64,000 nucleotides of DNA from Anaerosphaera aminiphila DSM 21120 (GCF_900129925.1 NZ_FQXI01000001.1:186001-250000); one strand, 5' to 3'; shown: positions 1 through 9,935, counted from the stretch's first letter. Numbers and translations: made by a program. Notes: a model not told the origin generated them from the letters alone.

Positions 1-488
1 TTATGATCAATTAAGAGTATGTTTTCAAGGTTTTTTAATTTATCATAGATTATTTTATCTGATGTAATCAATGAATTTTCACCTACAATTACACTACACT
101 TTGTATACCCTTGAGTCACATTTATAAACTTGTAATTTCTTTTTTTATAAGCATTTAAAACGTATTTGTCTGTAAAATTTAAATTATGTATAAAATAGTT
201 TTTAAAAACAACATAATTTAAAACTATATCTCTAGGATATTTTTCTTCTAAATAATTAGTTGTCGGCAAGACATCATAATCATTAAAAATAGATTTATAA
301 TAAGATAGATTGCTTTTGTCACAAATTAATTCTCTCTTTGACAATTGTCTTACTAACATATCTGGGTGAGAATTAATCGGCTCTAAGAGAGCTTTGTTTT
401 GCTTAGTATAAAAAAGTTTTAAGTCTTTATTAATTAGGGCATTTTTTATATTATCACTAATTTTACAGTCAACTATTACTTTATTCAT
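1..488 (-). CDS. DUF6873 family protein (3' end outside window)
   Basis: The frame is open from an ATG at 488 to the window edge, giving 162 codons without a stop; the C-terminus lies outside. It carries features I associate with the clostridial DUF6873 (GME-fold) family: a SHPDM segment near residue 40, a KYPRDI segment near 84, a FTD motif near 107, and QGYTKCSVIVGENSLITSD near 128-146. Function is unknown; the GME fold is shared with amidinotransferase and arginine deiminase enzymes, but catalytic residues cannot be judged from this fragment. The ATG overlaps the last 8 bases of the upstream TrmH gene, so translation is probably coupled. Family assignment is from remembered motifs and is moderately secure. 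Confidence 0.7.
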   Translation of the reverse strand, partial: MNKVIVDCKISDNIKNALINKDLKLFYTKQNKALLEPINSHPDMLVRQLSKRELICDKSNLSYYKSIFNDYDVLPTTNYLEEKYPRDIVLNYVVFKNYFIHNLNFTDKYVLNAYKKRNYKFINVTQGYTKCSVIVGENSLITSDKIIYDKLKNLENILLIDH

Positions 489-1260
489 TTCTATTCATCT
501 CATACATTATTATAGAACTGGCAACATTTACATTTAAGGAATCCACTTTATTTGACATGGGTATGTGAATATTTTCATCTGAATACTTAAACATTTCTTC
601 ACTTACGCCCCTCGCTTCATTTCCAACTATAAAAACACTGTTTTTTTCAAAGGAATAATTATATGAAGATTTTGACTTTTCAATGGAAGTGCTTACAATT
701 TTAAATCCATTTTTCCTTAAATTTAAAATTTCAGATTTTTCATCTATAGTATATATGTTAACTCTAAATATCGAGGCCATAGTAGACCTAATTAGCTTTG
801 GATTATATAAATCAACACATTCCCTTGTAAGTATTACGCCATCGATTAAAAAGGCGTCTGCTGACCTTATAATACCACCTACATTGCCAGGGTCCTTTAC
901 ATCATCTAGTAATATATATCTGCCTTTATTTATAGTTGAAATTCCTGTTTTGTGAATATGAGTATAGTAAGCTATTACTCCCTGAGGATTTTCTGTATCG
1001 CTTAATTTATTAAAAAGTATATCAGGAAATATGAAAAAGAAGTCAGTGGACTCTTCTAAGGTTTTTATAATTTCTTCATTTTGGTTTTTTAAATAAAAAT
1101 CCTCAGAGACCGCCATATACTTTGGATTAAAGTATTCAAGAGATTCGCTAATAACTTTAATACCCTCAACTAAAAACAGTTTTTCTTTTGTTCTGTATTT
1201 TTTATTTAACAATGATTTCAAAAATTTATAATTTTTATTTTCACTACTTTTTATAATCAA
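481..1260 (-). CDS. TrmH/SpoU family RNA 2'-O-methyltransferase
   Basis: A 259-residue SPOUT-class enzyme that should methylate a ribose 2'-OH in rRNA using S-adenosylmethionine. The three SpoU motifs are present in order: DPGNVGGIIRSADAF (123-137, with the catalytic Arg), IVGNEARGV (211-219), and IPMSNKVDSLNVNVASSI (233-250, part of the trefoil knot). The N-terminal ~95 residues fit the L30e-like substrate-binding domain of RlmB/TsnR-type members. The start codon is TTG and the upstream ribosome binding site is weak. It lies 15 bases downstream of rho and overlaps the DUF6873 gene by 8 bases, so it is probably in the rho operon. The exact target nucleotide cannot be told from sequence. Confidence 0.9.
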   Translation of the reverse strand: MIIKSSENKNYKFLKSLLNKKYRTKEKLFLVEGIKVISESLEYFNPKYMAVSEDFYLKNQNEEIIKTLEESTDFFFIFPDILFNKLSDTENPQGVIAYYTHIHKTGISTINKGRYILLDDVKDPGNVGGIIRSADAFLIDGVILTRECVDLYNPKLIRSTMASIFRVNIYTIDEKSEILNLRKNGFKIVSTSIEKSKSSYNYSFEKNSVFIVGNEARGVSEEMFKYSDENIHIPMSNKVDSLNVNVASSIIMYEMNRNE

Positions 1261-1275
1261 TTAAATCACTCTTTA

Positions 1276-2964
1276 CTATTTTTTTGATAATTTTCTCATT
1301 ATTTTATCTATAAAATCATCATTTTTTTCCGTACTTACAATGTTTTCTATTATAAATTCGGTTATGTCTTTTGTAGATTCACTGCTCATTGCTTTTCTAA
1401 TTTCTCTAGCAAAATTTAATTCTTTATCACTTAGTAAATACTCTTCTTTTCTAGTACCACTTTTGTATATGTCTATAGCTGGAAATACTCTTCTCTCTGA
1501 GAGTTTTCTATCCAAGTGAACTTCCATGTTGCCAGTGCCCTTAAATTCTTCAAAAATAACATCATCCATTTTTGAACCGGTTTCAATTAATGCCGTTGCC
1601 AAAATAGTAAGGCTTCCACCTTCTTCAATATTTCTCGCTGCACCAAAAAATCTTTTTGGTTTATGAAGTGAAAGTGGATCTAATCCACCAGATAAAGTTT
1701 TACCACTTGTTGGAGTAACTAAATTATACGCTCTTGCAAGTCTTGTAAGTGAGTCTAGTAAAATCACAACATCTTTTTTTTGTTCAACTAATCTCTTTGC
1801 ACGTTCAATTGCCATTTCTGCTACCTTAGTGTGATTTTTAGGCAATTCGTCAAAAGTTGAGTAAATAACTTCTCCATTTACTGATCTCTTCATATCTGTA
1901 ACTTCTTCAGGTCGCTCATCTATTAGCAAGACTATTAATTTTACCTCTGGATAATTTTTAGCTATAGATGTGGCAAGCCTTTTTAATAAAGTTGTTTTAC
2001 CACTTTTAGGCTGAGATACTATAAGCCCTCTCTGTCCTTTTCCAATAGGTGAAATTAAGTCAATAATTCTGGTGGCAACATCATTTTTTTCATTTTCCAA
2101 TATTAATTTTTGTCTTGGATAAATTGGCGTTAAATTGTCAAAATAAGGTCTATTTACACATAGATTCGGATCGGCAGAGTTTACACTTTTTATATAAATC
2201 AAAGCATTGTAATTTTCTCCAGGTTTAGAAGGTCTAATAACCCCCTCTACTTCATCTCCCATTTTTAATCTAAATCTTCTAATTTGAGATGGGGAAACAT
2301 AAATATCTCCTTCACCTGGTAAATAATTGTGAACTCTTAAAAATCCATATCCATCCTGATGTAACTCTAAAATTCCGCTGACATAATTAATGTCCTTCAT
2401 ATCTTCTATGATTTCAGTGGCATTGTCAGAGAGGTCTTCAACATTTATCTCTTCCACTTCCTCAGTTTCTATAGACTCATCATAGTCATCTAAATCTAGT
2501 TCGCTATTATATTTTTGCAGATTAATTATTTCATCTATTAATTCAGTTTTTTTATAGTTATAGGATTTTTTTATATTTAAATTGTCGGCTATTTCTCTAA
2601 GTTTAGATACATTCATGTTGTTTAGCTTGTTAATAAATTGACTTTCTTCTTCTAAATTTGACTGTAAGTTTAAAATGGTGTCTATTAGTTCTTCTTTTTT
2701 TAATTTATATGATTGTGGAACATTTAATTCATTGGCAATATTTCTAAGATCAATCGTTGTATAATTTTCTAATTCTTCTCTTTTATAACTTGATATTTTT
2801 GGACTTTTTCCCTTTACAATATAATTGTAATAGTCACCTCTACTTAGTGAGTTGTGATCTTTTAAACCCATAGAAATTGCAATTTTACGCAAGTCTTCAA
2901 TAGATTTATTAAGCAATACATCACTATTTTCTACATTTAACATATTATCATTAACTTCTTTCAA
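1276..2964 (-). CDS. rho: Transcription termination factor Rho
   Basis: A hexameric RNA helicase/ATPase that ends untranslated transcripts. In a 566-residue numbering from a possible upstream GTG (2976), three SAP/Rho_N-like repeats lie at about 25-54, 75-104 and 122-151, then an acidic linker (160-195), the cold-shock RNA-binding domain (about 199-267), Walker [10 protein letters not shown] (321-329) and Walker B with [14 protein letters not shown] (403-416). I prefer a TTG start at 2964 because GGAGG sits 5 bases before it, whereas AGGA abuts the GTG; this gives 562 residues, well above the ~420 of E. coli Rho because of the N-terminal repeats. glpX-rho neighbourhood is conserved in Firmicutes (known for B. 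subtilis). Confidence 0.95.
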   Translation of the reverse strand: MKEVNDNMLNVENSDVLLNKSIEDLRKIAISMGLKDHNSLSRGDYYNYIVKGKSPKISSYKREELENYTTIDLRNIANELNVPQSYKLKKEELIDTILNLQSNLEEESQFINKLNNMNVSKLREIADNLNIKKSYNYKKTELIDEIINLQKYNSELDLDDYDESIETEEVEEINVEDLSDNATEIIEDMKDINYVSGILELHQDGYGFLRVHNYLPGEGDIYVSPSQIRRFRLKMGDEVEGVIRPSKPGENYNALIYIKSVNSADPNLCVNRPYFDNLTPIYPRQKLILENEKNDVATRIIDLISPIGKGQRGLIVSQPKSGKTTLLKRLATSIAKNYPEVKLIVLLIDERPEEVTDMKRSVNGEVIYSTFDELPKNHTKVAEMAIERAKRLVEQKKDVVILLDSLTRLARAYNLVTPTSGKTLSGGLDPLSLHKPKRFFGAARNIEEGGSLTILATALIETGSKMDDVIFEEFKGTGNMEVHLDRKLSERRVFPAIDIYKSGTRKEEYLLSDKELNFAREIRKAMSSESTKDITEFIIENIVSTEKNDDFIDKIMRKLSKK

Positions 2965-2987
2965 ATTTTCCTCCACTCCTAAAAGAT

Positions 2988-3012
2988 AAGTCCAGACTTT
3001 TAGTCTGAACTT
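2988..3012 (-). terminator. Hairpin between glpX and rho
   Basis: Inverted arms AAGTCCAGACT and AGTCTGAACTT flank a 3-base loop in the short glpX-rho gap, one mismatch in the stem. Read on the minus strand it is followed only by a weak T stretch and then directly by the rho ribosome binding site. It could be a leaky terminator or an attenuator of rho; the stronger T-run lies on the plus strand. Confidence 0.45.
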
Positions 3013-3013
3013 T

Positions 3014-3982
3014 TTATTTAGCGTAATCTGGTTTTTGTGATAATTTATGGTTTGATTTAATAAATCTAACTGTTCCGCTAGGTAGTCTAAGTACTAAACT
3101 CTCTGTTCTAGCTCCATCTTTGCCATAGTATTTTACACCATCTAAAATTTCACCTTTAGAAACTCCTGTAGCAGAAAATATAACTTCATTTCCCTTTACA
3201 AGGTCATCAATATAATAAATTTTTTCTAAGTCGCTGTGAAATTCTCTACATCTACTTAACTGAGCATCGTCTGTAGGATGTAATCTCCCTTGGAAATCTC
3301 CCCCTAGGCACTTTAACGCAGCCGCAGCAATAACGCCTTCTGGTGCACCACCCATTCCTATTACTAAATCCACTCCCGAATCATCAAAACATGTTTCTAT
3401 CGCTGTTAAAATATCACCATCTGATACTTTTTTTATTCTAGCTCCAACTGAGCGAATTTCTTCTATAAGTTTTTCATGTCTCGGTCTATCTAAAACAGCA
3501 ACAGTTATATCTTCTATATTCTTATCTAGTGCCTCTGCTACTCTTTTAATATTATTTACGGCTGAGTCATCTAAATCAATCATTCCCTTAGCTTTTGGTC
3601 CACAGGCAATTTTATCCATATATACGTCAGGCGCATTTAACAGACATCCCTTTGGAGCAACAGCAACTACTGCAATGGCATTATTCATCCCATTTGCTAT
3701 AGATGTAGTACCATCTAAAGGATCTACTGCTATATCAACTTTGTCAAAGTCATCGCCATCTTTTCCAATGTGTTCTCCTATATATAGCATTGGTGCTTCA
3801 TCTATTTCTCCTTCACCAATTACTACTTCTCCATTAATTTCCACTGTGTCAAACATTCTACGCATTGCATCTACAGCTGCGCCATCTGCTGCATTTTTAT
3901 CTCCCTTGCCAAGGTACTTGCCTGAAGAAAGTGCTGCTGCCTCTGTTACTCTTGCTATGTTCAAAGCTAAATTTCTATTCAT
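3014..3982 (-). CDS. glpX: Class II fructose-1,6-bisphosphatase
   Basis: A 322-residue cytosolic gluconeogenic phosphatase converting fructose-1,6-bisphosphate to fructose-6-phosphate. It has the metal-binding motifs of the GlpX/lithium-sensitive phosphatase superfamily: [11 protein letters not shown] (56-66) and DPLDGTTS (87-94), plus the GMGGAPEGV loop near residue 210. Length matches the family. The ATG at 3982 follows GGGGAG at a good distance and lies one base after the transaldolase stop codon. Its gene sits between transaldolase and rho, the same relative order as in Bacillus, so a shared carbon-metabolism transcript is likely. Confidence 0.95.
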   Translation of the reverse strand: MNRNLALNIARVTEAAALSSGKYLGKGDKNAADGAAVDAMRRMFDTVEINGEVVIGEGEIDEAPMLYIGEHIGKDGDDFDKVDIAVDPLDGTTSIANGMNNAIAVVAVAPKGCLLNAPDVYMDKIACGPKAKGMIDLDDSAVNNIKRVAEALDKNIEDITVAVLDRPRHEKLIEEIRSVGARIKKVSDGDILTAIETCFDDSGVDLVIGMGGAPEGVIAAAALKCLGGDFQGRLHPTDDAQLSRCREFHSDLEKIYYIDDLVKGNEVIFSATGVSKGEILDGVKYYGKDGARTESLVLRLPSGTVRFIKSNHKLSQKPDYAK

Positions 3983-3983
3983 A

Positions 3984-4640
3984 TTAAAACTCCCCTTTTG
4001 TCTCTACGTTCTTAAAATCTTCTAAGAATTTTTCAATTCCAGAATCTGTCAATGGATGTTTATTCATTTGTTTAAAAATTTTGTAAGGCACAGTTGCTAT
4101 ATCAACACCACATTTAGCACACTCATATATATGCATAGTGTTTCTTATGCTTGCAGCTATTATTTCAGTTTTTATTCCATATATGTCAAATATTTCACTT
4201 AAATCTGAAACCAATTCCATACCATCTTGACCAATATCGTCTAATCTTCCCAAAAATGGGCTCACATAGGTTGCTCCAGCATTTGCAGCAAGTAGCGCTT
4301 GATTTACAGAAAAAATAAGTGTTACATTAGTTTTTATCCCTTCTTTTGACAAAATACTAACAGCTTTCAAACCCTCTTCCATCATCGGAATTTTTATTAT
4401 TATATTTTTGTGAATTTTTGAAAGTTCTCTACCTTGTTTTACCATTAAATCACATTCAGTAGCAGTAACTTCAGCTGAAATTGGACCATCTACAATTTCT
4501 GTAATTTCTTTTACTACATTTTCAAAAACTCTTCCCTCTCTTGCAATTAAACTTGGATTAGTAGTGACTCCCGATAGTATCCCCCAAGAATTAATTTCTT
4601 TTATTTCTTCTATATTTGCCGTATCTATAAAAAACTTCAT
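3984..4640 (-). CDS. tal: Transaldolase, TalC/FSA subfamily
   Basis: A 218-residue short-form transaldolase of the fructose-6-phosphate aldolase fold. The Schiff-base lysine is Lys83 in IIIKIPM. The residue after Ser-Pro in SPFLGRLDD (Phe129) is phenylalanine, where E. coli FSA has the tyrosine that favours aldolase chemistry; this points to transaldolase activity in the non-oxidative pentose phosphate pathway. Start ATG is preceded by GAGGCGAT. It is 13 bases from ispF upstream and one base from glpX downstream, so it is part of the same minus-strand run. The name fructose-6-phosphate aldolase is a possible alternative label. Confidence 0.88.
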   Translation of the reverse strand: MKFFIDTANIEEIKEINSWGILSGVTTNPSLIAREGRVFENVVKEITEIVDGPISAEVTATECDLMVKQGRELSKIHKNIIIKIPMMEEGLKAVSILSKEGIKTNVTLIFSVNQALLAANAGATYVSPFLGRLDDIGQDGMELVSDLSEIFDIYGIKTEIIAASIRNTMHIYECAKCGVDIATVPYKIFKQMNKHPLTDSGIEKFLEDFKNVETKGEF

Positions 4641-4653
4641 ATTATCGCCTCTT

Positions 4654-5130
4654 TTAATTTTTTTCTTTTAAAAGCACTACAGCTTCTGCTGAAATACCTT
4701 CTTTTCTACCTACAAACCCCAACTTTTCTGTAGTAGTAGCTTTTATGGATATATTGCTTATATCAGTTTTTAAAATATTTGCTATAACACCTTCCATCTC
4801 TTCAATATAGTCTTTAAATTTAGGTTTTTCTGCTGCTACAACAGAATCTAAATTACCTATTTCATAGCCTTTAGATACCATAATTTCATAAACTCTACTT
4901 AAAAGTATTTTTGAATCTATATCTTTATAGGCCATATCTGTATCCGGAAATAATTTTCCTATATCTCCAAGATTTAAAGCTCCAAGTATTGAATCCATTA
5001 TTGCATGTATTAAAACATCTGCATCAGAATGTCCCAATAGTCCCTTATTATGCTTAATTTCAATTCCTCCAACTATTAGTTTCCTTCCCTCAACTAGTTT
5101 ATGCACGTCATATCCAATGCCTATTCTCAT
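4654..5130 (-). CDS. ispF: 2-C-methyl-D-erythritol 2,4-cyclodiphosphate synthase
   Basis: A 158-residue trimeric zinc enzyme of the MEP isoprenoid pathway that cyclises CDP-methylerythritol 2-phosphate and releases CMP. Visible signatures are DVHKL (zinc ligands Asp8 and His10) and [20 protein letters not shown] beginning near residue 33 (His42 as third ligand), with the C-terminal [15 protein letters not shown] block. Length is typical. The ATG overlaps the ispD stop as ATGA, so the two consecutive pathway enzymes are translationally coupled. IspH of the same pathway is encoded at 17439-19478. Confidence 0.96.
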   Translation of the reverse strand: MRIGIGYDVHKLVEGRKLIVGGIEIKHNKGLLGHSDADVLIHAIMDSILGALNLGDIGKLFPDTDMAYKDIDSKILLSRVYEIMVSKGYEIGNLDSVVAAEKPKFKDYIEEMEGVIANILKTDISNISIKATTTEKLGFVGRKEGISAEAVVLLKEKN

Positions 5131-5840
5131 AAATCCTCCTCAATATTATATTCCTTACAAATAGCTTCTGCTATAGTTAAATCTTCCGGAGTAGTAATTT
5201 TAATATTATTGTAGTCATTTAATATTAAAGTAACTTTTTTCCCCGTTTTTTCTACTAGTGAGCAGTCATCAGTTCCATAGTATTCTTCTTCAAAAGCTTG
5301 TTCATAGGCCTTAGTTATAATGGGTGTTAAAAAAACTTGCGGTGTTTGAATTGCCCACAATTCATCTCTATTTGGAGTATAGTCCACAATTTTTCCATTA
5401 GATGAAACTTTTATTGTATCTTTTGCGGGATTTGCAAGTGTACAAGCACCCGTTTCAAAAACTCTTTCAATGGAATTATTAATTTTTTCTACACTTACAA
5501 AAGGTCTGGCGCCATCGTGAGTTAGTACAATATCAGTTTCACAGGGCATATTTAACAAACCATTGTAAATAGTGTCTTGTCTTTCTTCACCACCATAGAC
5601 AATTTTAAAAGGTTTATTAATTTTATACTTATTAACTATTTCTCCAACATAGTTAATATCAGATTGTTTTATTAATAAAATTATAAAATCTATATATTTA
5701 GAGGATTCAATTTTTTTTATTGTATAAGCTAAAATAGGTGCACCATTTATTGATAAAAATTGTTTGTTAATTGGATGGTTCATCCTCTTTCCCATTCCTG
5801 CTGCCGCTATAAATGCTGTCACAAAATTATCTTTATACAC
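5127..5840 (-). CDS. ispD: 2-C-methyl-D-erythritol 4-phosphate cytidylyltransferase
   Basis: A 237-residue nucleotidyltransferase that joins CTP to methylerythritol 4-phosphate. The N-terminal AAAGMGKRM loop (12-20) is the CTP-binding signature; THDGARPFV in the middle and the QTPQVF segment are the other conserved blocks. Start is GTG at 5840 with AGGAGG seven bases upstream; there is no better ATG. It precedes ispF with a 4-base overlap and follows the class B PBP gene by 11 bases, placing isoprenoid synthesis in the same transcript direction as the cell-wall genes that need the lipid carrier. Confidence 0.95.
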   Translation of the reverse strand: MYKDNFVTAFIAAAGMGKRMNHPINKQFLSINGAPILAYTIKKIESSKYIDFIILLIKQSDINYVGEIVNKYKINKPFKIVYGGEERQDTIYNGLLNMPCETDIVLTHDGARPFVSVEKINNSIERVFETGACTLANPAKDTIKVSSNGKIVDYTPNRDELWAIQTPQVFLTPIITKAYEQAFEEEYYGTDDCSLVEKTGKKVTLILNDYNNIKITTPEDLTIAEAICKEYNIEEDL

Positions 5841-5851
5841 GAGATATCCTC

Positions 5852-7270
5852 CTATTTATTTACTTGTTTTAGTGAGTAGTCTATTAATTCTCCGGCAATT
5901 GGAGCTGCAACTTCTCCACCCAATCCCTCAACATTTTGAACTACTACTGCTACGCAAATTTGCGGGTCTTCTGCAGGCGCAAATCCCACAAACCAAGCAT
6001 TGTTTATTTCAGAAGTAAGCTGAGCTGTACCTGTCTTACCTGCAACTTGAGCTCTTCTTATTGCTGCCGGCTTTCCTGAACCCTTATTAACTGCTGAAAT
6101 CATCATATTTTTAATTATATTTGCATTTTCTTCACTTGTAGCCTCAGAAAGAACTTCAGGTTCTTTTTTCATTATGCTACTGCCATCAGTGGAAACAATA
6201 TCTGAAACCATGTACGGTTTCATAATCTTTCCGCCATTTGCTATTGCAGAAGTTGCCAAACACATTTCAAAAGGAGTAGTCGTTACAAGACCTTGTCCAA
6301 TAGCAGATTCTGCTAAAGCTCTACTTTCGGCCTTTTCATAATTAAATTTTGAAACGGCTACTGGTAAGTCAAAATCTATTTTTTTATTAAACATAAATTT
6401 TTCTGAAACTTCTCCTAATTTTTTATTTCCAATTTGCACTGCCTTATTTGCAAAATAAGTATTTATAGAATAAGTAAAGGCAGTATTTAAATTTACATCT
6501 CCATATACTTTTTGATTTGAGTTTTTTATTGGAAGCCCTCCAAAACTTTCTTCTCCTGTATCTGTATAATTTTGATTTATTCCGGATTCTAATATTGCCG
6601 CTGACGTAATTATTTTAAAAATTGAACCCGGTGCAAATAGTGATTGAGTAGCACTATTAAAAAGTTCTCCTTTATTTCGCTCTATTATTGCAGCAGAGTC
6701 TGCATCTATATTTTGTATGTTAAAGTCAGGATAAGAAACTAGTGACAATACTTCTCCGGTTTTGGGATTCATTACAACTATAGCTCCCTGTTCTCCATAT
6801 TCATCTAGCAAATCCCTTGATTTTTGCTGAATATTAGTATCAGTAGTCATTTTTAAACTATCTCCGGAATTAGGATCTATGCTCTTGTCAAAAAAAGCTT
6901 TTATTTCCTTTACTACTCTATTTCCATCTTGACCAGATAGATATTTGTTATACTTTTCTTCAAGCCCTGATTTTCCTTGAACCTTACTGTAATATCCAAG
7001 AGCATGTGCATATATTGTAGGGTAAGTATAGTGTCTTTGGTAGTTGCCCTTTTCTCCATCAGAATAAGCCAGCACTTCATCATTTCTATCATAGATAGTT
7101 CCTCTCTTTATTGACTGCTCTTGAAGAGCTCCTCTTCTATTTGCTGCATTATTTGAAACGTCAGAAGCTTTAAATATTGTAAAATAACTTAAATATACAA
7201 CTAAAGACATAAATAAAACTATTAAAAATACTAAGAGCACTAATATTTTTTTATTTTCCTTAATATTCAT
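5852..7270 (-). CDS. Class B penicillin-binding protein (transpeptidase)
   Basis: A 472-residue membrane-anchored peptidoglycan transpeptidase of the PbpA/FtsI/PBP2 group. One N-terminal membrane helix (about 8-30) anchors a dimerisation region and a transpeptidase domain with SIFK (catalytic Ser216), SIN (268-270) and KTG (from Lys412). I chose ATG at 7270 because GAGGT lies five bases upstream; a longer GTG start at 7282 overlaps the FtsW stop. The FHA-FtsW/RodA-PBP order matches the fhaB-rodA-pbpA type of cluster of actinobacteria and clostridia, implying that FtsW-like polymerase and PBP act as a pair. Elongation versus division cannot be decided here. Confidence 0.93.
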   Translation of the reverse strand: MNIKENKKILVLLVFLIVLFMSLVVYLSYFTIFKASDVSNNAANRRGALQEQSIKRGTIYDRNDEVLAYSDGEKGNYQRHYTYPTIYAHALGYYSKVQGKSGLEEKYNKYLSGQDGNRVVKEIKAFFDKSIDPNSGDSLKMTTDTNIQQKSRDLLDEYGEQGAIVVMNPKTGEVLSLVSYPDFNIQNIDADSAAIIERNKGELFNSATQSLFAPGSIFKIITSAAILESGINQNYTDTGEESFGGLPIKNSNQKVYGDVNLNTAFTYSINTYFANKAVQIGNKKLGEVSEKFMFNKKIDFDLPVAVSKFNYEKAESRALAESAIGQGLVTTTPFEMCLATSAIANGGKIMKPYMVSDIVSTDGSSIMKKEPEVLSEATSEENANIIKNMMISAVNKGSGKPAAIRRAQVAGKTGTAQLTSEINNAWFVGFAPAEDPQICVAVVVQNVEGLGGEVAAPIAGELIDYSLKQVNK

Positions 7271-7278
7271 TTTATACC

Positions 7279-8520
7279 TCACTCATATTTATATGACATA
7301 TCTTCACTTGCCACTTGAAGTATAGCCAATGCCATAAAACTTGAAAGAATAGAAGTTCCTCCATAGGAAATAAATGGAAGAGTAAGTCCCGTCATAGGGA
7401 TTAACTTTATCATCCCTCCAATATTTAAAAAGGCCTGTACCGCAAAGAGAATTGAAACACATATTGCAAGAATTCTATAGAATTTATATTCCTGTTTTAT
7501 AGCTATTTTTATGCCTCTATAAGTTAACAACATAAACAGCATAATTATTCCTATTCCTGCAAATATTCCCATTTCTTCACAAATTAACGGGAATATAGAG
7601 TCAGATTCTACAACAGGAAGTAATTTAGGATATCCTAGACCTATACCAGTTCCAAAAAAACCACCTTCAGCTATTGCAAAAAGGGACTGAACAATTTGTC
7701 GTCCATTTCCATAAATATTTTTTTCTGTCCATGGGTTTAGCCAAATATCAACTCTAACTCTCACGTGATTAAATAAAAAATAACCAGCCAGCGCTCCAAT
7801 AGCCATTGAACCAATATTTATAAAAAGGGCTTTTTTATCTTCTTCATAGATAAATTGCACACCAGTAAATATTGACCAAAAAATTACAGCTGTTCCCAAG
7901 TCTCTTTGCAAAAATAAGAGACCTATTAAAAAGTAAACTACAACCATTAATACATAAGGTCTATATTTAAATCTCTTGTCTATTTTATATTGAAAATCAG
8001 TGTAATAAGAAGCTATTAAGAATATGAGAAGTATCTTTGTAATTTCACTGGGCTGAAATGAAAAACTACCTATTTTTATCCAGTTTTTCGCTCCATTAAT
8101 TTCTCTTCCAAAAATCGCCGTAGCAAGAAATAGTAAAATAGATATTCCCAAGTAAATTAAAGTTAGTTTTTCAAGTTTTCTAAGACCTCTAATAGCAAAA
8201 TAAGTAATGTAAAAAACAGATATTCCAACGAGAATCCACACAAGTTGTTTAATGCCCAAGTCCGGATTTATTCTATATATTGTAATAATTCCTATAGTCA
8301 TGAGCATTGACACTATTAAAAATAAATAATTATCCCCTGTGGAAACTCTTCCCAAAATGAAATTTGATATATAAATGATTAAAATTAAACCCAAAAATAA
8401 TATTACTATATATTTATCTACATTAGTATTATTAAATAAAAAAAGCAATAGTACTGTTAATAATTCAAATACTAAAAGTAAATCTCTCGGGCGCCTTGTC
8501 TTTAATACTTTATCTAACAT
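7279..8520 (-). CDS. FtsW/RodA/SpoVE family peptidoglycan polymerase
   Basis: A SEDS-family glycosyltransferase with about ten membrane helices, 413 residues from the preferred start. It polymerises lipid II and pairs with a class B PBP, here the next gene. The C-terminal block LPFISYGGTSIL is the family signature. The ATG at 8520 is preferred because AGGGGG stands five bases before it, at the end of the FHA gene; an upstream ATG at 8541 would add seven residues and lacks a ribosome binding site. The stop codon region overlaps the PBP gene start area, consistent with coupling. Division or elongation role is not resolved. Confidence 0.93.
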   Translation of the reverse strand: MLDKVLKTRRPRDLLLVFELLTVLLLFLFNNTNVDKYIVILFLGLILIIYISNFILGRVSTGDNYLFLIVSMLMTIGIITIYRINPDLGIKQLVWILVGISVFYITYFAIRGLRKLEKLTLIYLGISILLFLATAIFGREINGAKNWIKIGSFSFQPSEITKILLIFLIASYYTDFQYKIDKRFKYRPYVLMVVVYFLIGLLFLQRDLGTAVIFWSIFTGVQFIYEEDKKALFINIGSMAIGALAGYFLFNHVRVRVDIWLNPWTEKNIYGNGRQIVQSLFAIAEGGFFGTGIGLGYPKLLPVVESDSIFPLICEEMGIFAGIGIIMLFMLLTYRGIKIAIKQEYKFYRILAICVSILFAVQAFLNIGGMIKLIPMTGLTLPFISYGGTSILSSFMALAILQVASEDMSYKYE

Positions 8521-8521
8521 G

Positions 8522-8959
8522 TTACCCCCTATTGTCAACAAATATAAACTGAATTAATCCAATTCCCAATTTGTCTCCATTTCTAAGCTCTATTATATCG
8601 TAAACTTTTTCACCATTTAAAAAAGTTCCATTTGCTGAATCTAAATCCTCTAGAAAAAACACATTTTTTTCCTCTTTAATTAAGGCATGATTTTTACTTA
8701 CAAAATTATCTTTTATAATTATGTCACTTTTTGAAGATCTTCCAATAGTGACTTTACCCTTTAAAACGTAGTAATCTTGCATTTTAAAATCTAAAGTATC
8801 TAATCTGTTTACAACTTTTAAATAAGCTGCATCAATTGAAGAACCTTTTTTGTCCATTGATTTTATATCTAAGTACATAAGCCTTAGTATACTTAGAATA
8901 AAAAGATATATAATTAAAATAAAAACATATTTTAAAATTTGTGAAATTAATTCAAACAC
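8522..8959 (-). CDS. FHA domain membrane protein
   Basis: About 145 residues with one N-terminal membrane helix, a short basic linker, and a cytosolic forkhead-associated domain that binds phosphothreonine peptides. The FHA signatures are GRSSKSDI, SKNHALI and NGTFLNG. I prefer GTG at 8959 because GAGGT lies six bases before it; an ATG at 8974 would overlap that ribosome binding site. It is the first gene of the FHA-FtsW/RodA-PBP unit, so it may recruit the cell-wall synthases in response to a Ser/Thr kinase, as known for related actinobacterial clusters. No kinase gene is in this window. Confidence 0.85.
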   Translation of the reverse strand: MFELISQILKYVFILIIYLFILSILRLMYLDIKSMDKKGSSIDAAYLKVVNRLDTLDFKMQDYYVLKGKVTIGRSSKSDIIIKDNFVSKNHALIKEEKNVFFLEDLDSANGTFLNGEKVYDIIELRNGDKLGIGLIQFIFVDNRG

Positions 8960-9057
8960 AGCTCCACCTCGCATTATTAATCATGAATATAATAACATAA
9001 AATGCTTTTAAATAAAACATTTAGCTCTTATTATGGTAAAATACTATTGGTGATTTT

Positions 9058-9663
9058 ATGATAATAACTAAAATTGTCTATACTAAAGACAATAAAAGCT
9101 TTACTATATTTACCAGTGAAGACCTTGAGTTCACTGTCCATGAAGATACGTTTGTAAAGTTCAACCTATACAAAAGTAAAGAAATTGATAAGAATGAAAT
9201 TGACGATATAATATTTGAAAATGAAAAATATAATTCTATTAATTTAAGCTTAAAATTTTTGAGGAATAGGAAGACAGAAAAAGAAGTTAGAGATTACTTA
9301 AAAAAATCTGAAATTGAAAAAGATATAATCAACTACACTATTGAATACCTTAAAAATTTAAAATACTTAAACGACTATGAATACGCTGTTGCATTCTCCA
9401 ACGATAAACTTAAAATTAACAAGTATGGCGATTTAAAAATAAAAAATTTGCTTTTATTTAAAGGCATAGATGAAGACATTGTCAATGAAGTAATATCTAA
9501 ACTCCCACAAGATATGCTCTATACCAACTTAAGATATGCTTGCAGTAAAAAAATATACTCCCTTAGAAATAGTAAGAATACCTACGAAAAAACAGTTAGA
9601 CATTTAATTGGCAAGGGCTATGACTATGGTCAGATAAAAAAAATAATGAGGGAATTGTTATAA
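9058..9663 (+). CDS. recX: RecX family regulatory protein
   Basis: A 201-residue protein with three-helix repeats typical of RecX, which modulates RecA filaments. Recognisable pieces are the ALKFLRNRKTEKEVRDYL-like first repeat (here starting SLKFLRNR), the YLNDYEYA block, and a terminal HLIGKGYDYGQIKKIM repeat. Start ATG is preceded by GGTGAT. It is one of only a few plus-strand genes here, divergent from the FHA cell-wall unit and one base ahead of the GIY-YIG gene. recA is not in the window. Confidence 0.85.
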   Translation: MIITKIVYTKDNKSFTIFTSEDLEFTVHEDTFVKFNLYKSKEIDKNEIDDIIFENEKYNSINLSLKFLRNRKTEKEVRDYLKKSEIEKDIINYTIEYLKNLKYLNDYEYAVAFSNDKLKINKYGDLKIKNLLLFKGIDEDIVNEVISKLPQDMLYTNLRYACSKKIYSLRNSKNTYEKTVRHLIGKGYDYGQIKKIMRELL

Positions 9664-9664
9664 A

Positions 9665-9916
9665 ATGAAATACTATGTTTATATACTACAGTGTAGTGAT
9701 GAGTCCTTATATACAGGTTATACTAATGACTTAGAAAAGAGAATAGAAACACATAATAATAAAAAGGGTGCAAAATATACAAAGCCAAGAACTCCTGTAT
9801 CTTTAAAATACTATGAAAAATTTGAAACTAAGTCAGAGGCTTTAAAAAGAGAATATGAAATAAAGCAATTAACTAGAAAAGAAAAATTAAAAATTATAAA
9901 AAAAGCATGTGAATAA
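9665..9916 (+). CDS. GIY-YIG nuclease family protein (UPF0213/YhbQ type)
   Basis: An 83-residue stand-alone GIY-YIG domain. The YVYILQC and LYTGYTNDLEKRI segments form the GIY-YIG core and the conserved Arg/Glu positions follow (EKRIETH, SEALKREYEIKQL). Members of this size are common in Firmicutes and their cellular role is not settled; nuclease activity has been shown for some relatives. It follows recX by one base, so both are probably one transcript. Its 3' end overlaps the terminator of the convergent gene. Confidence 0.9.
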   Translation: MKYYVYILQCSDESLYTGYTNDLEKRIETHNNKKGAKYTKPRTPVSLKYYEKFETKSEALKREYEIKQLTRKEKLKIIKKACE

Positions 9917-9935
9917 CAAAATTGTTATTCCATGC
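9905..9935 (-). terminator. Intrinsic terminator between convergent genes
   Basis: Arms GCATG-t-GAATAAC and GTTATTCCATGC form a 12-bp stem with one bulged base and a 6-base loop. On the minus strand it is followed by a run of seven T, so it ends the 9939-10247 transcript. It lies inside the last codons of the plus-strand GIY-YIG gene. Confidence 0.85.
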
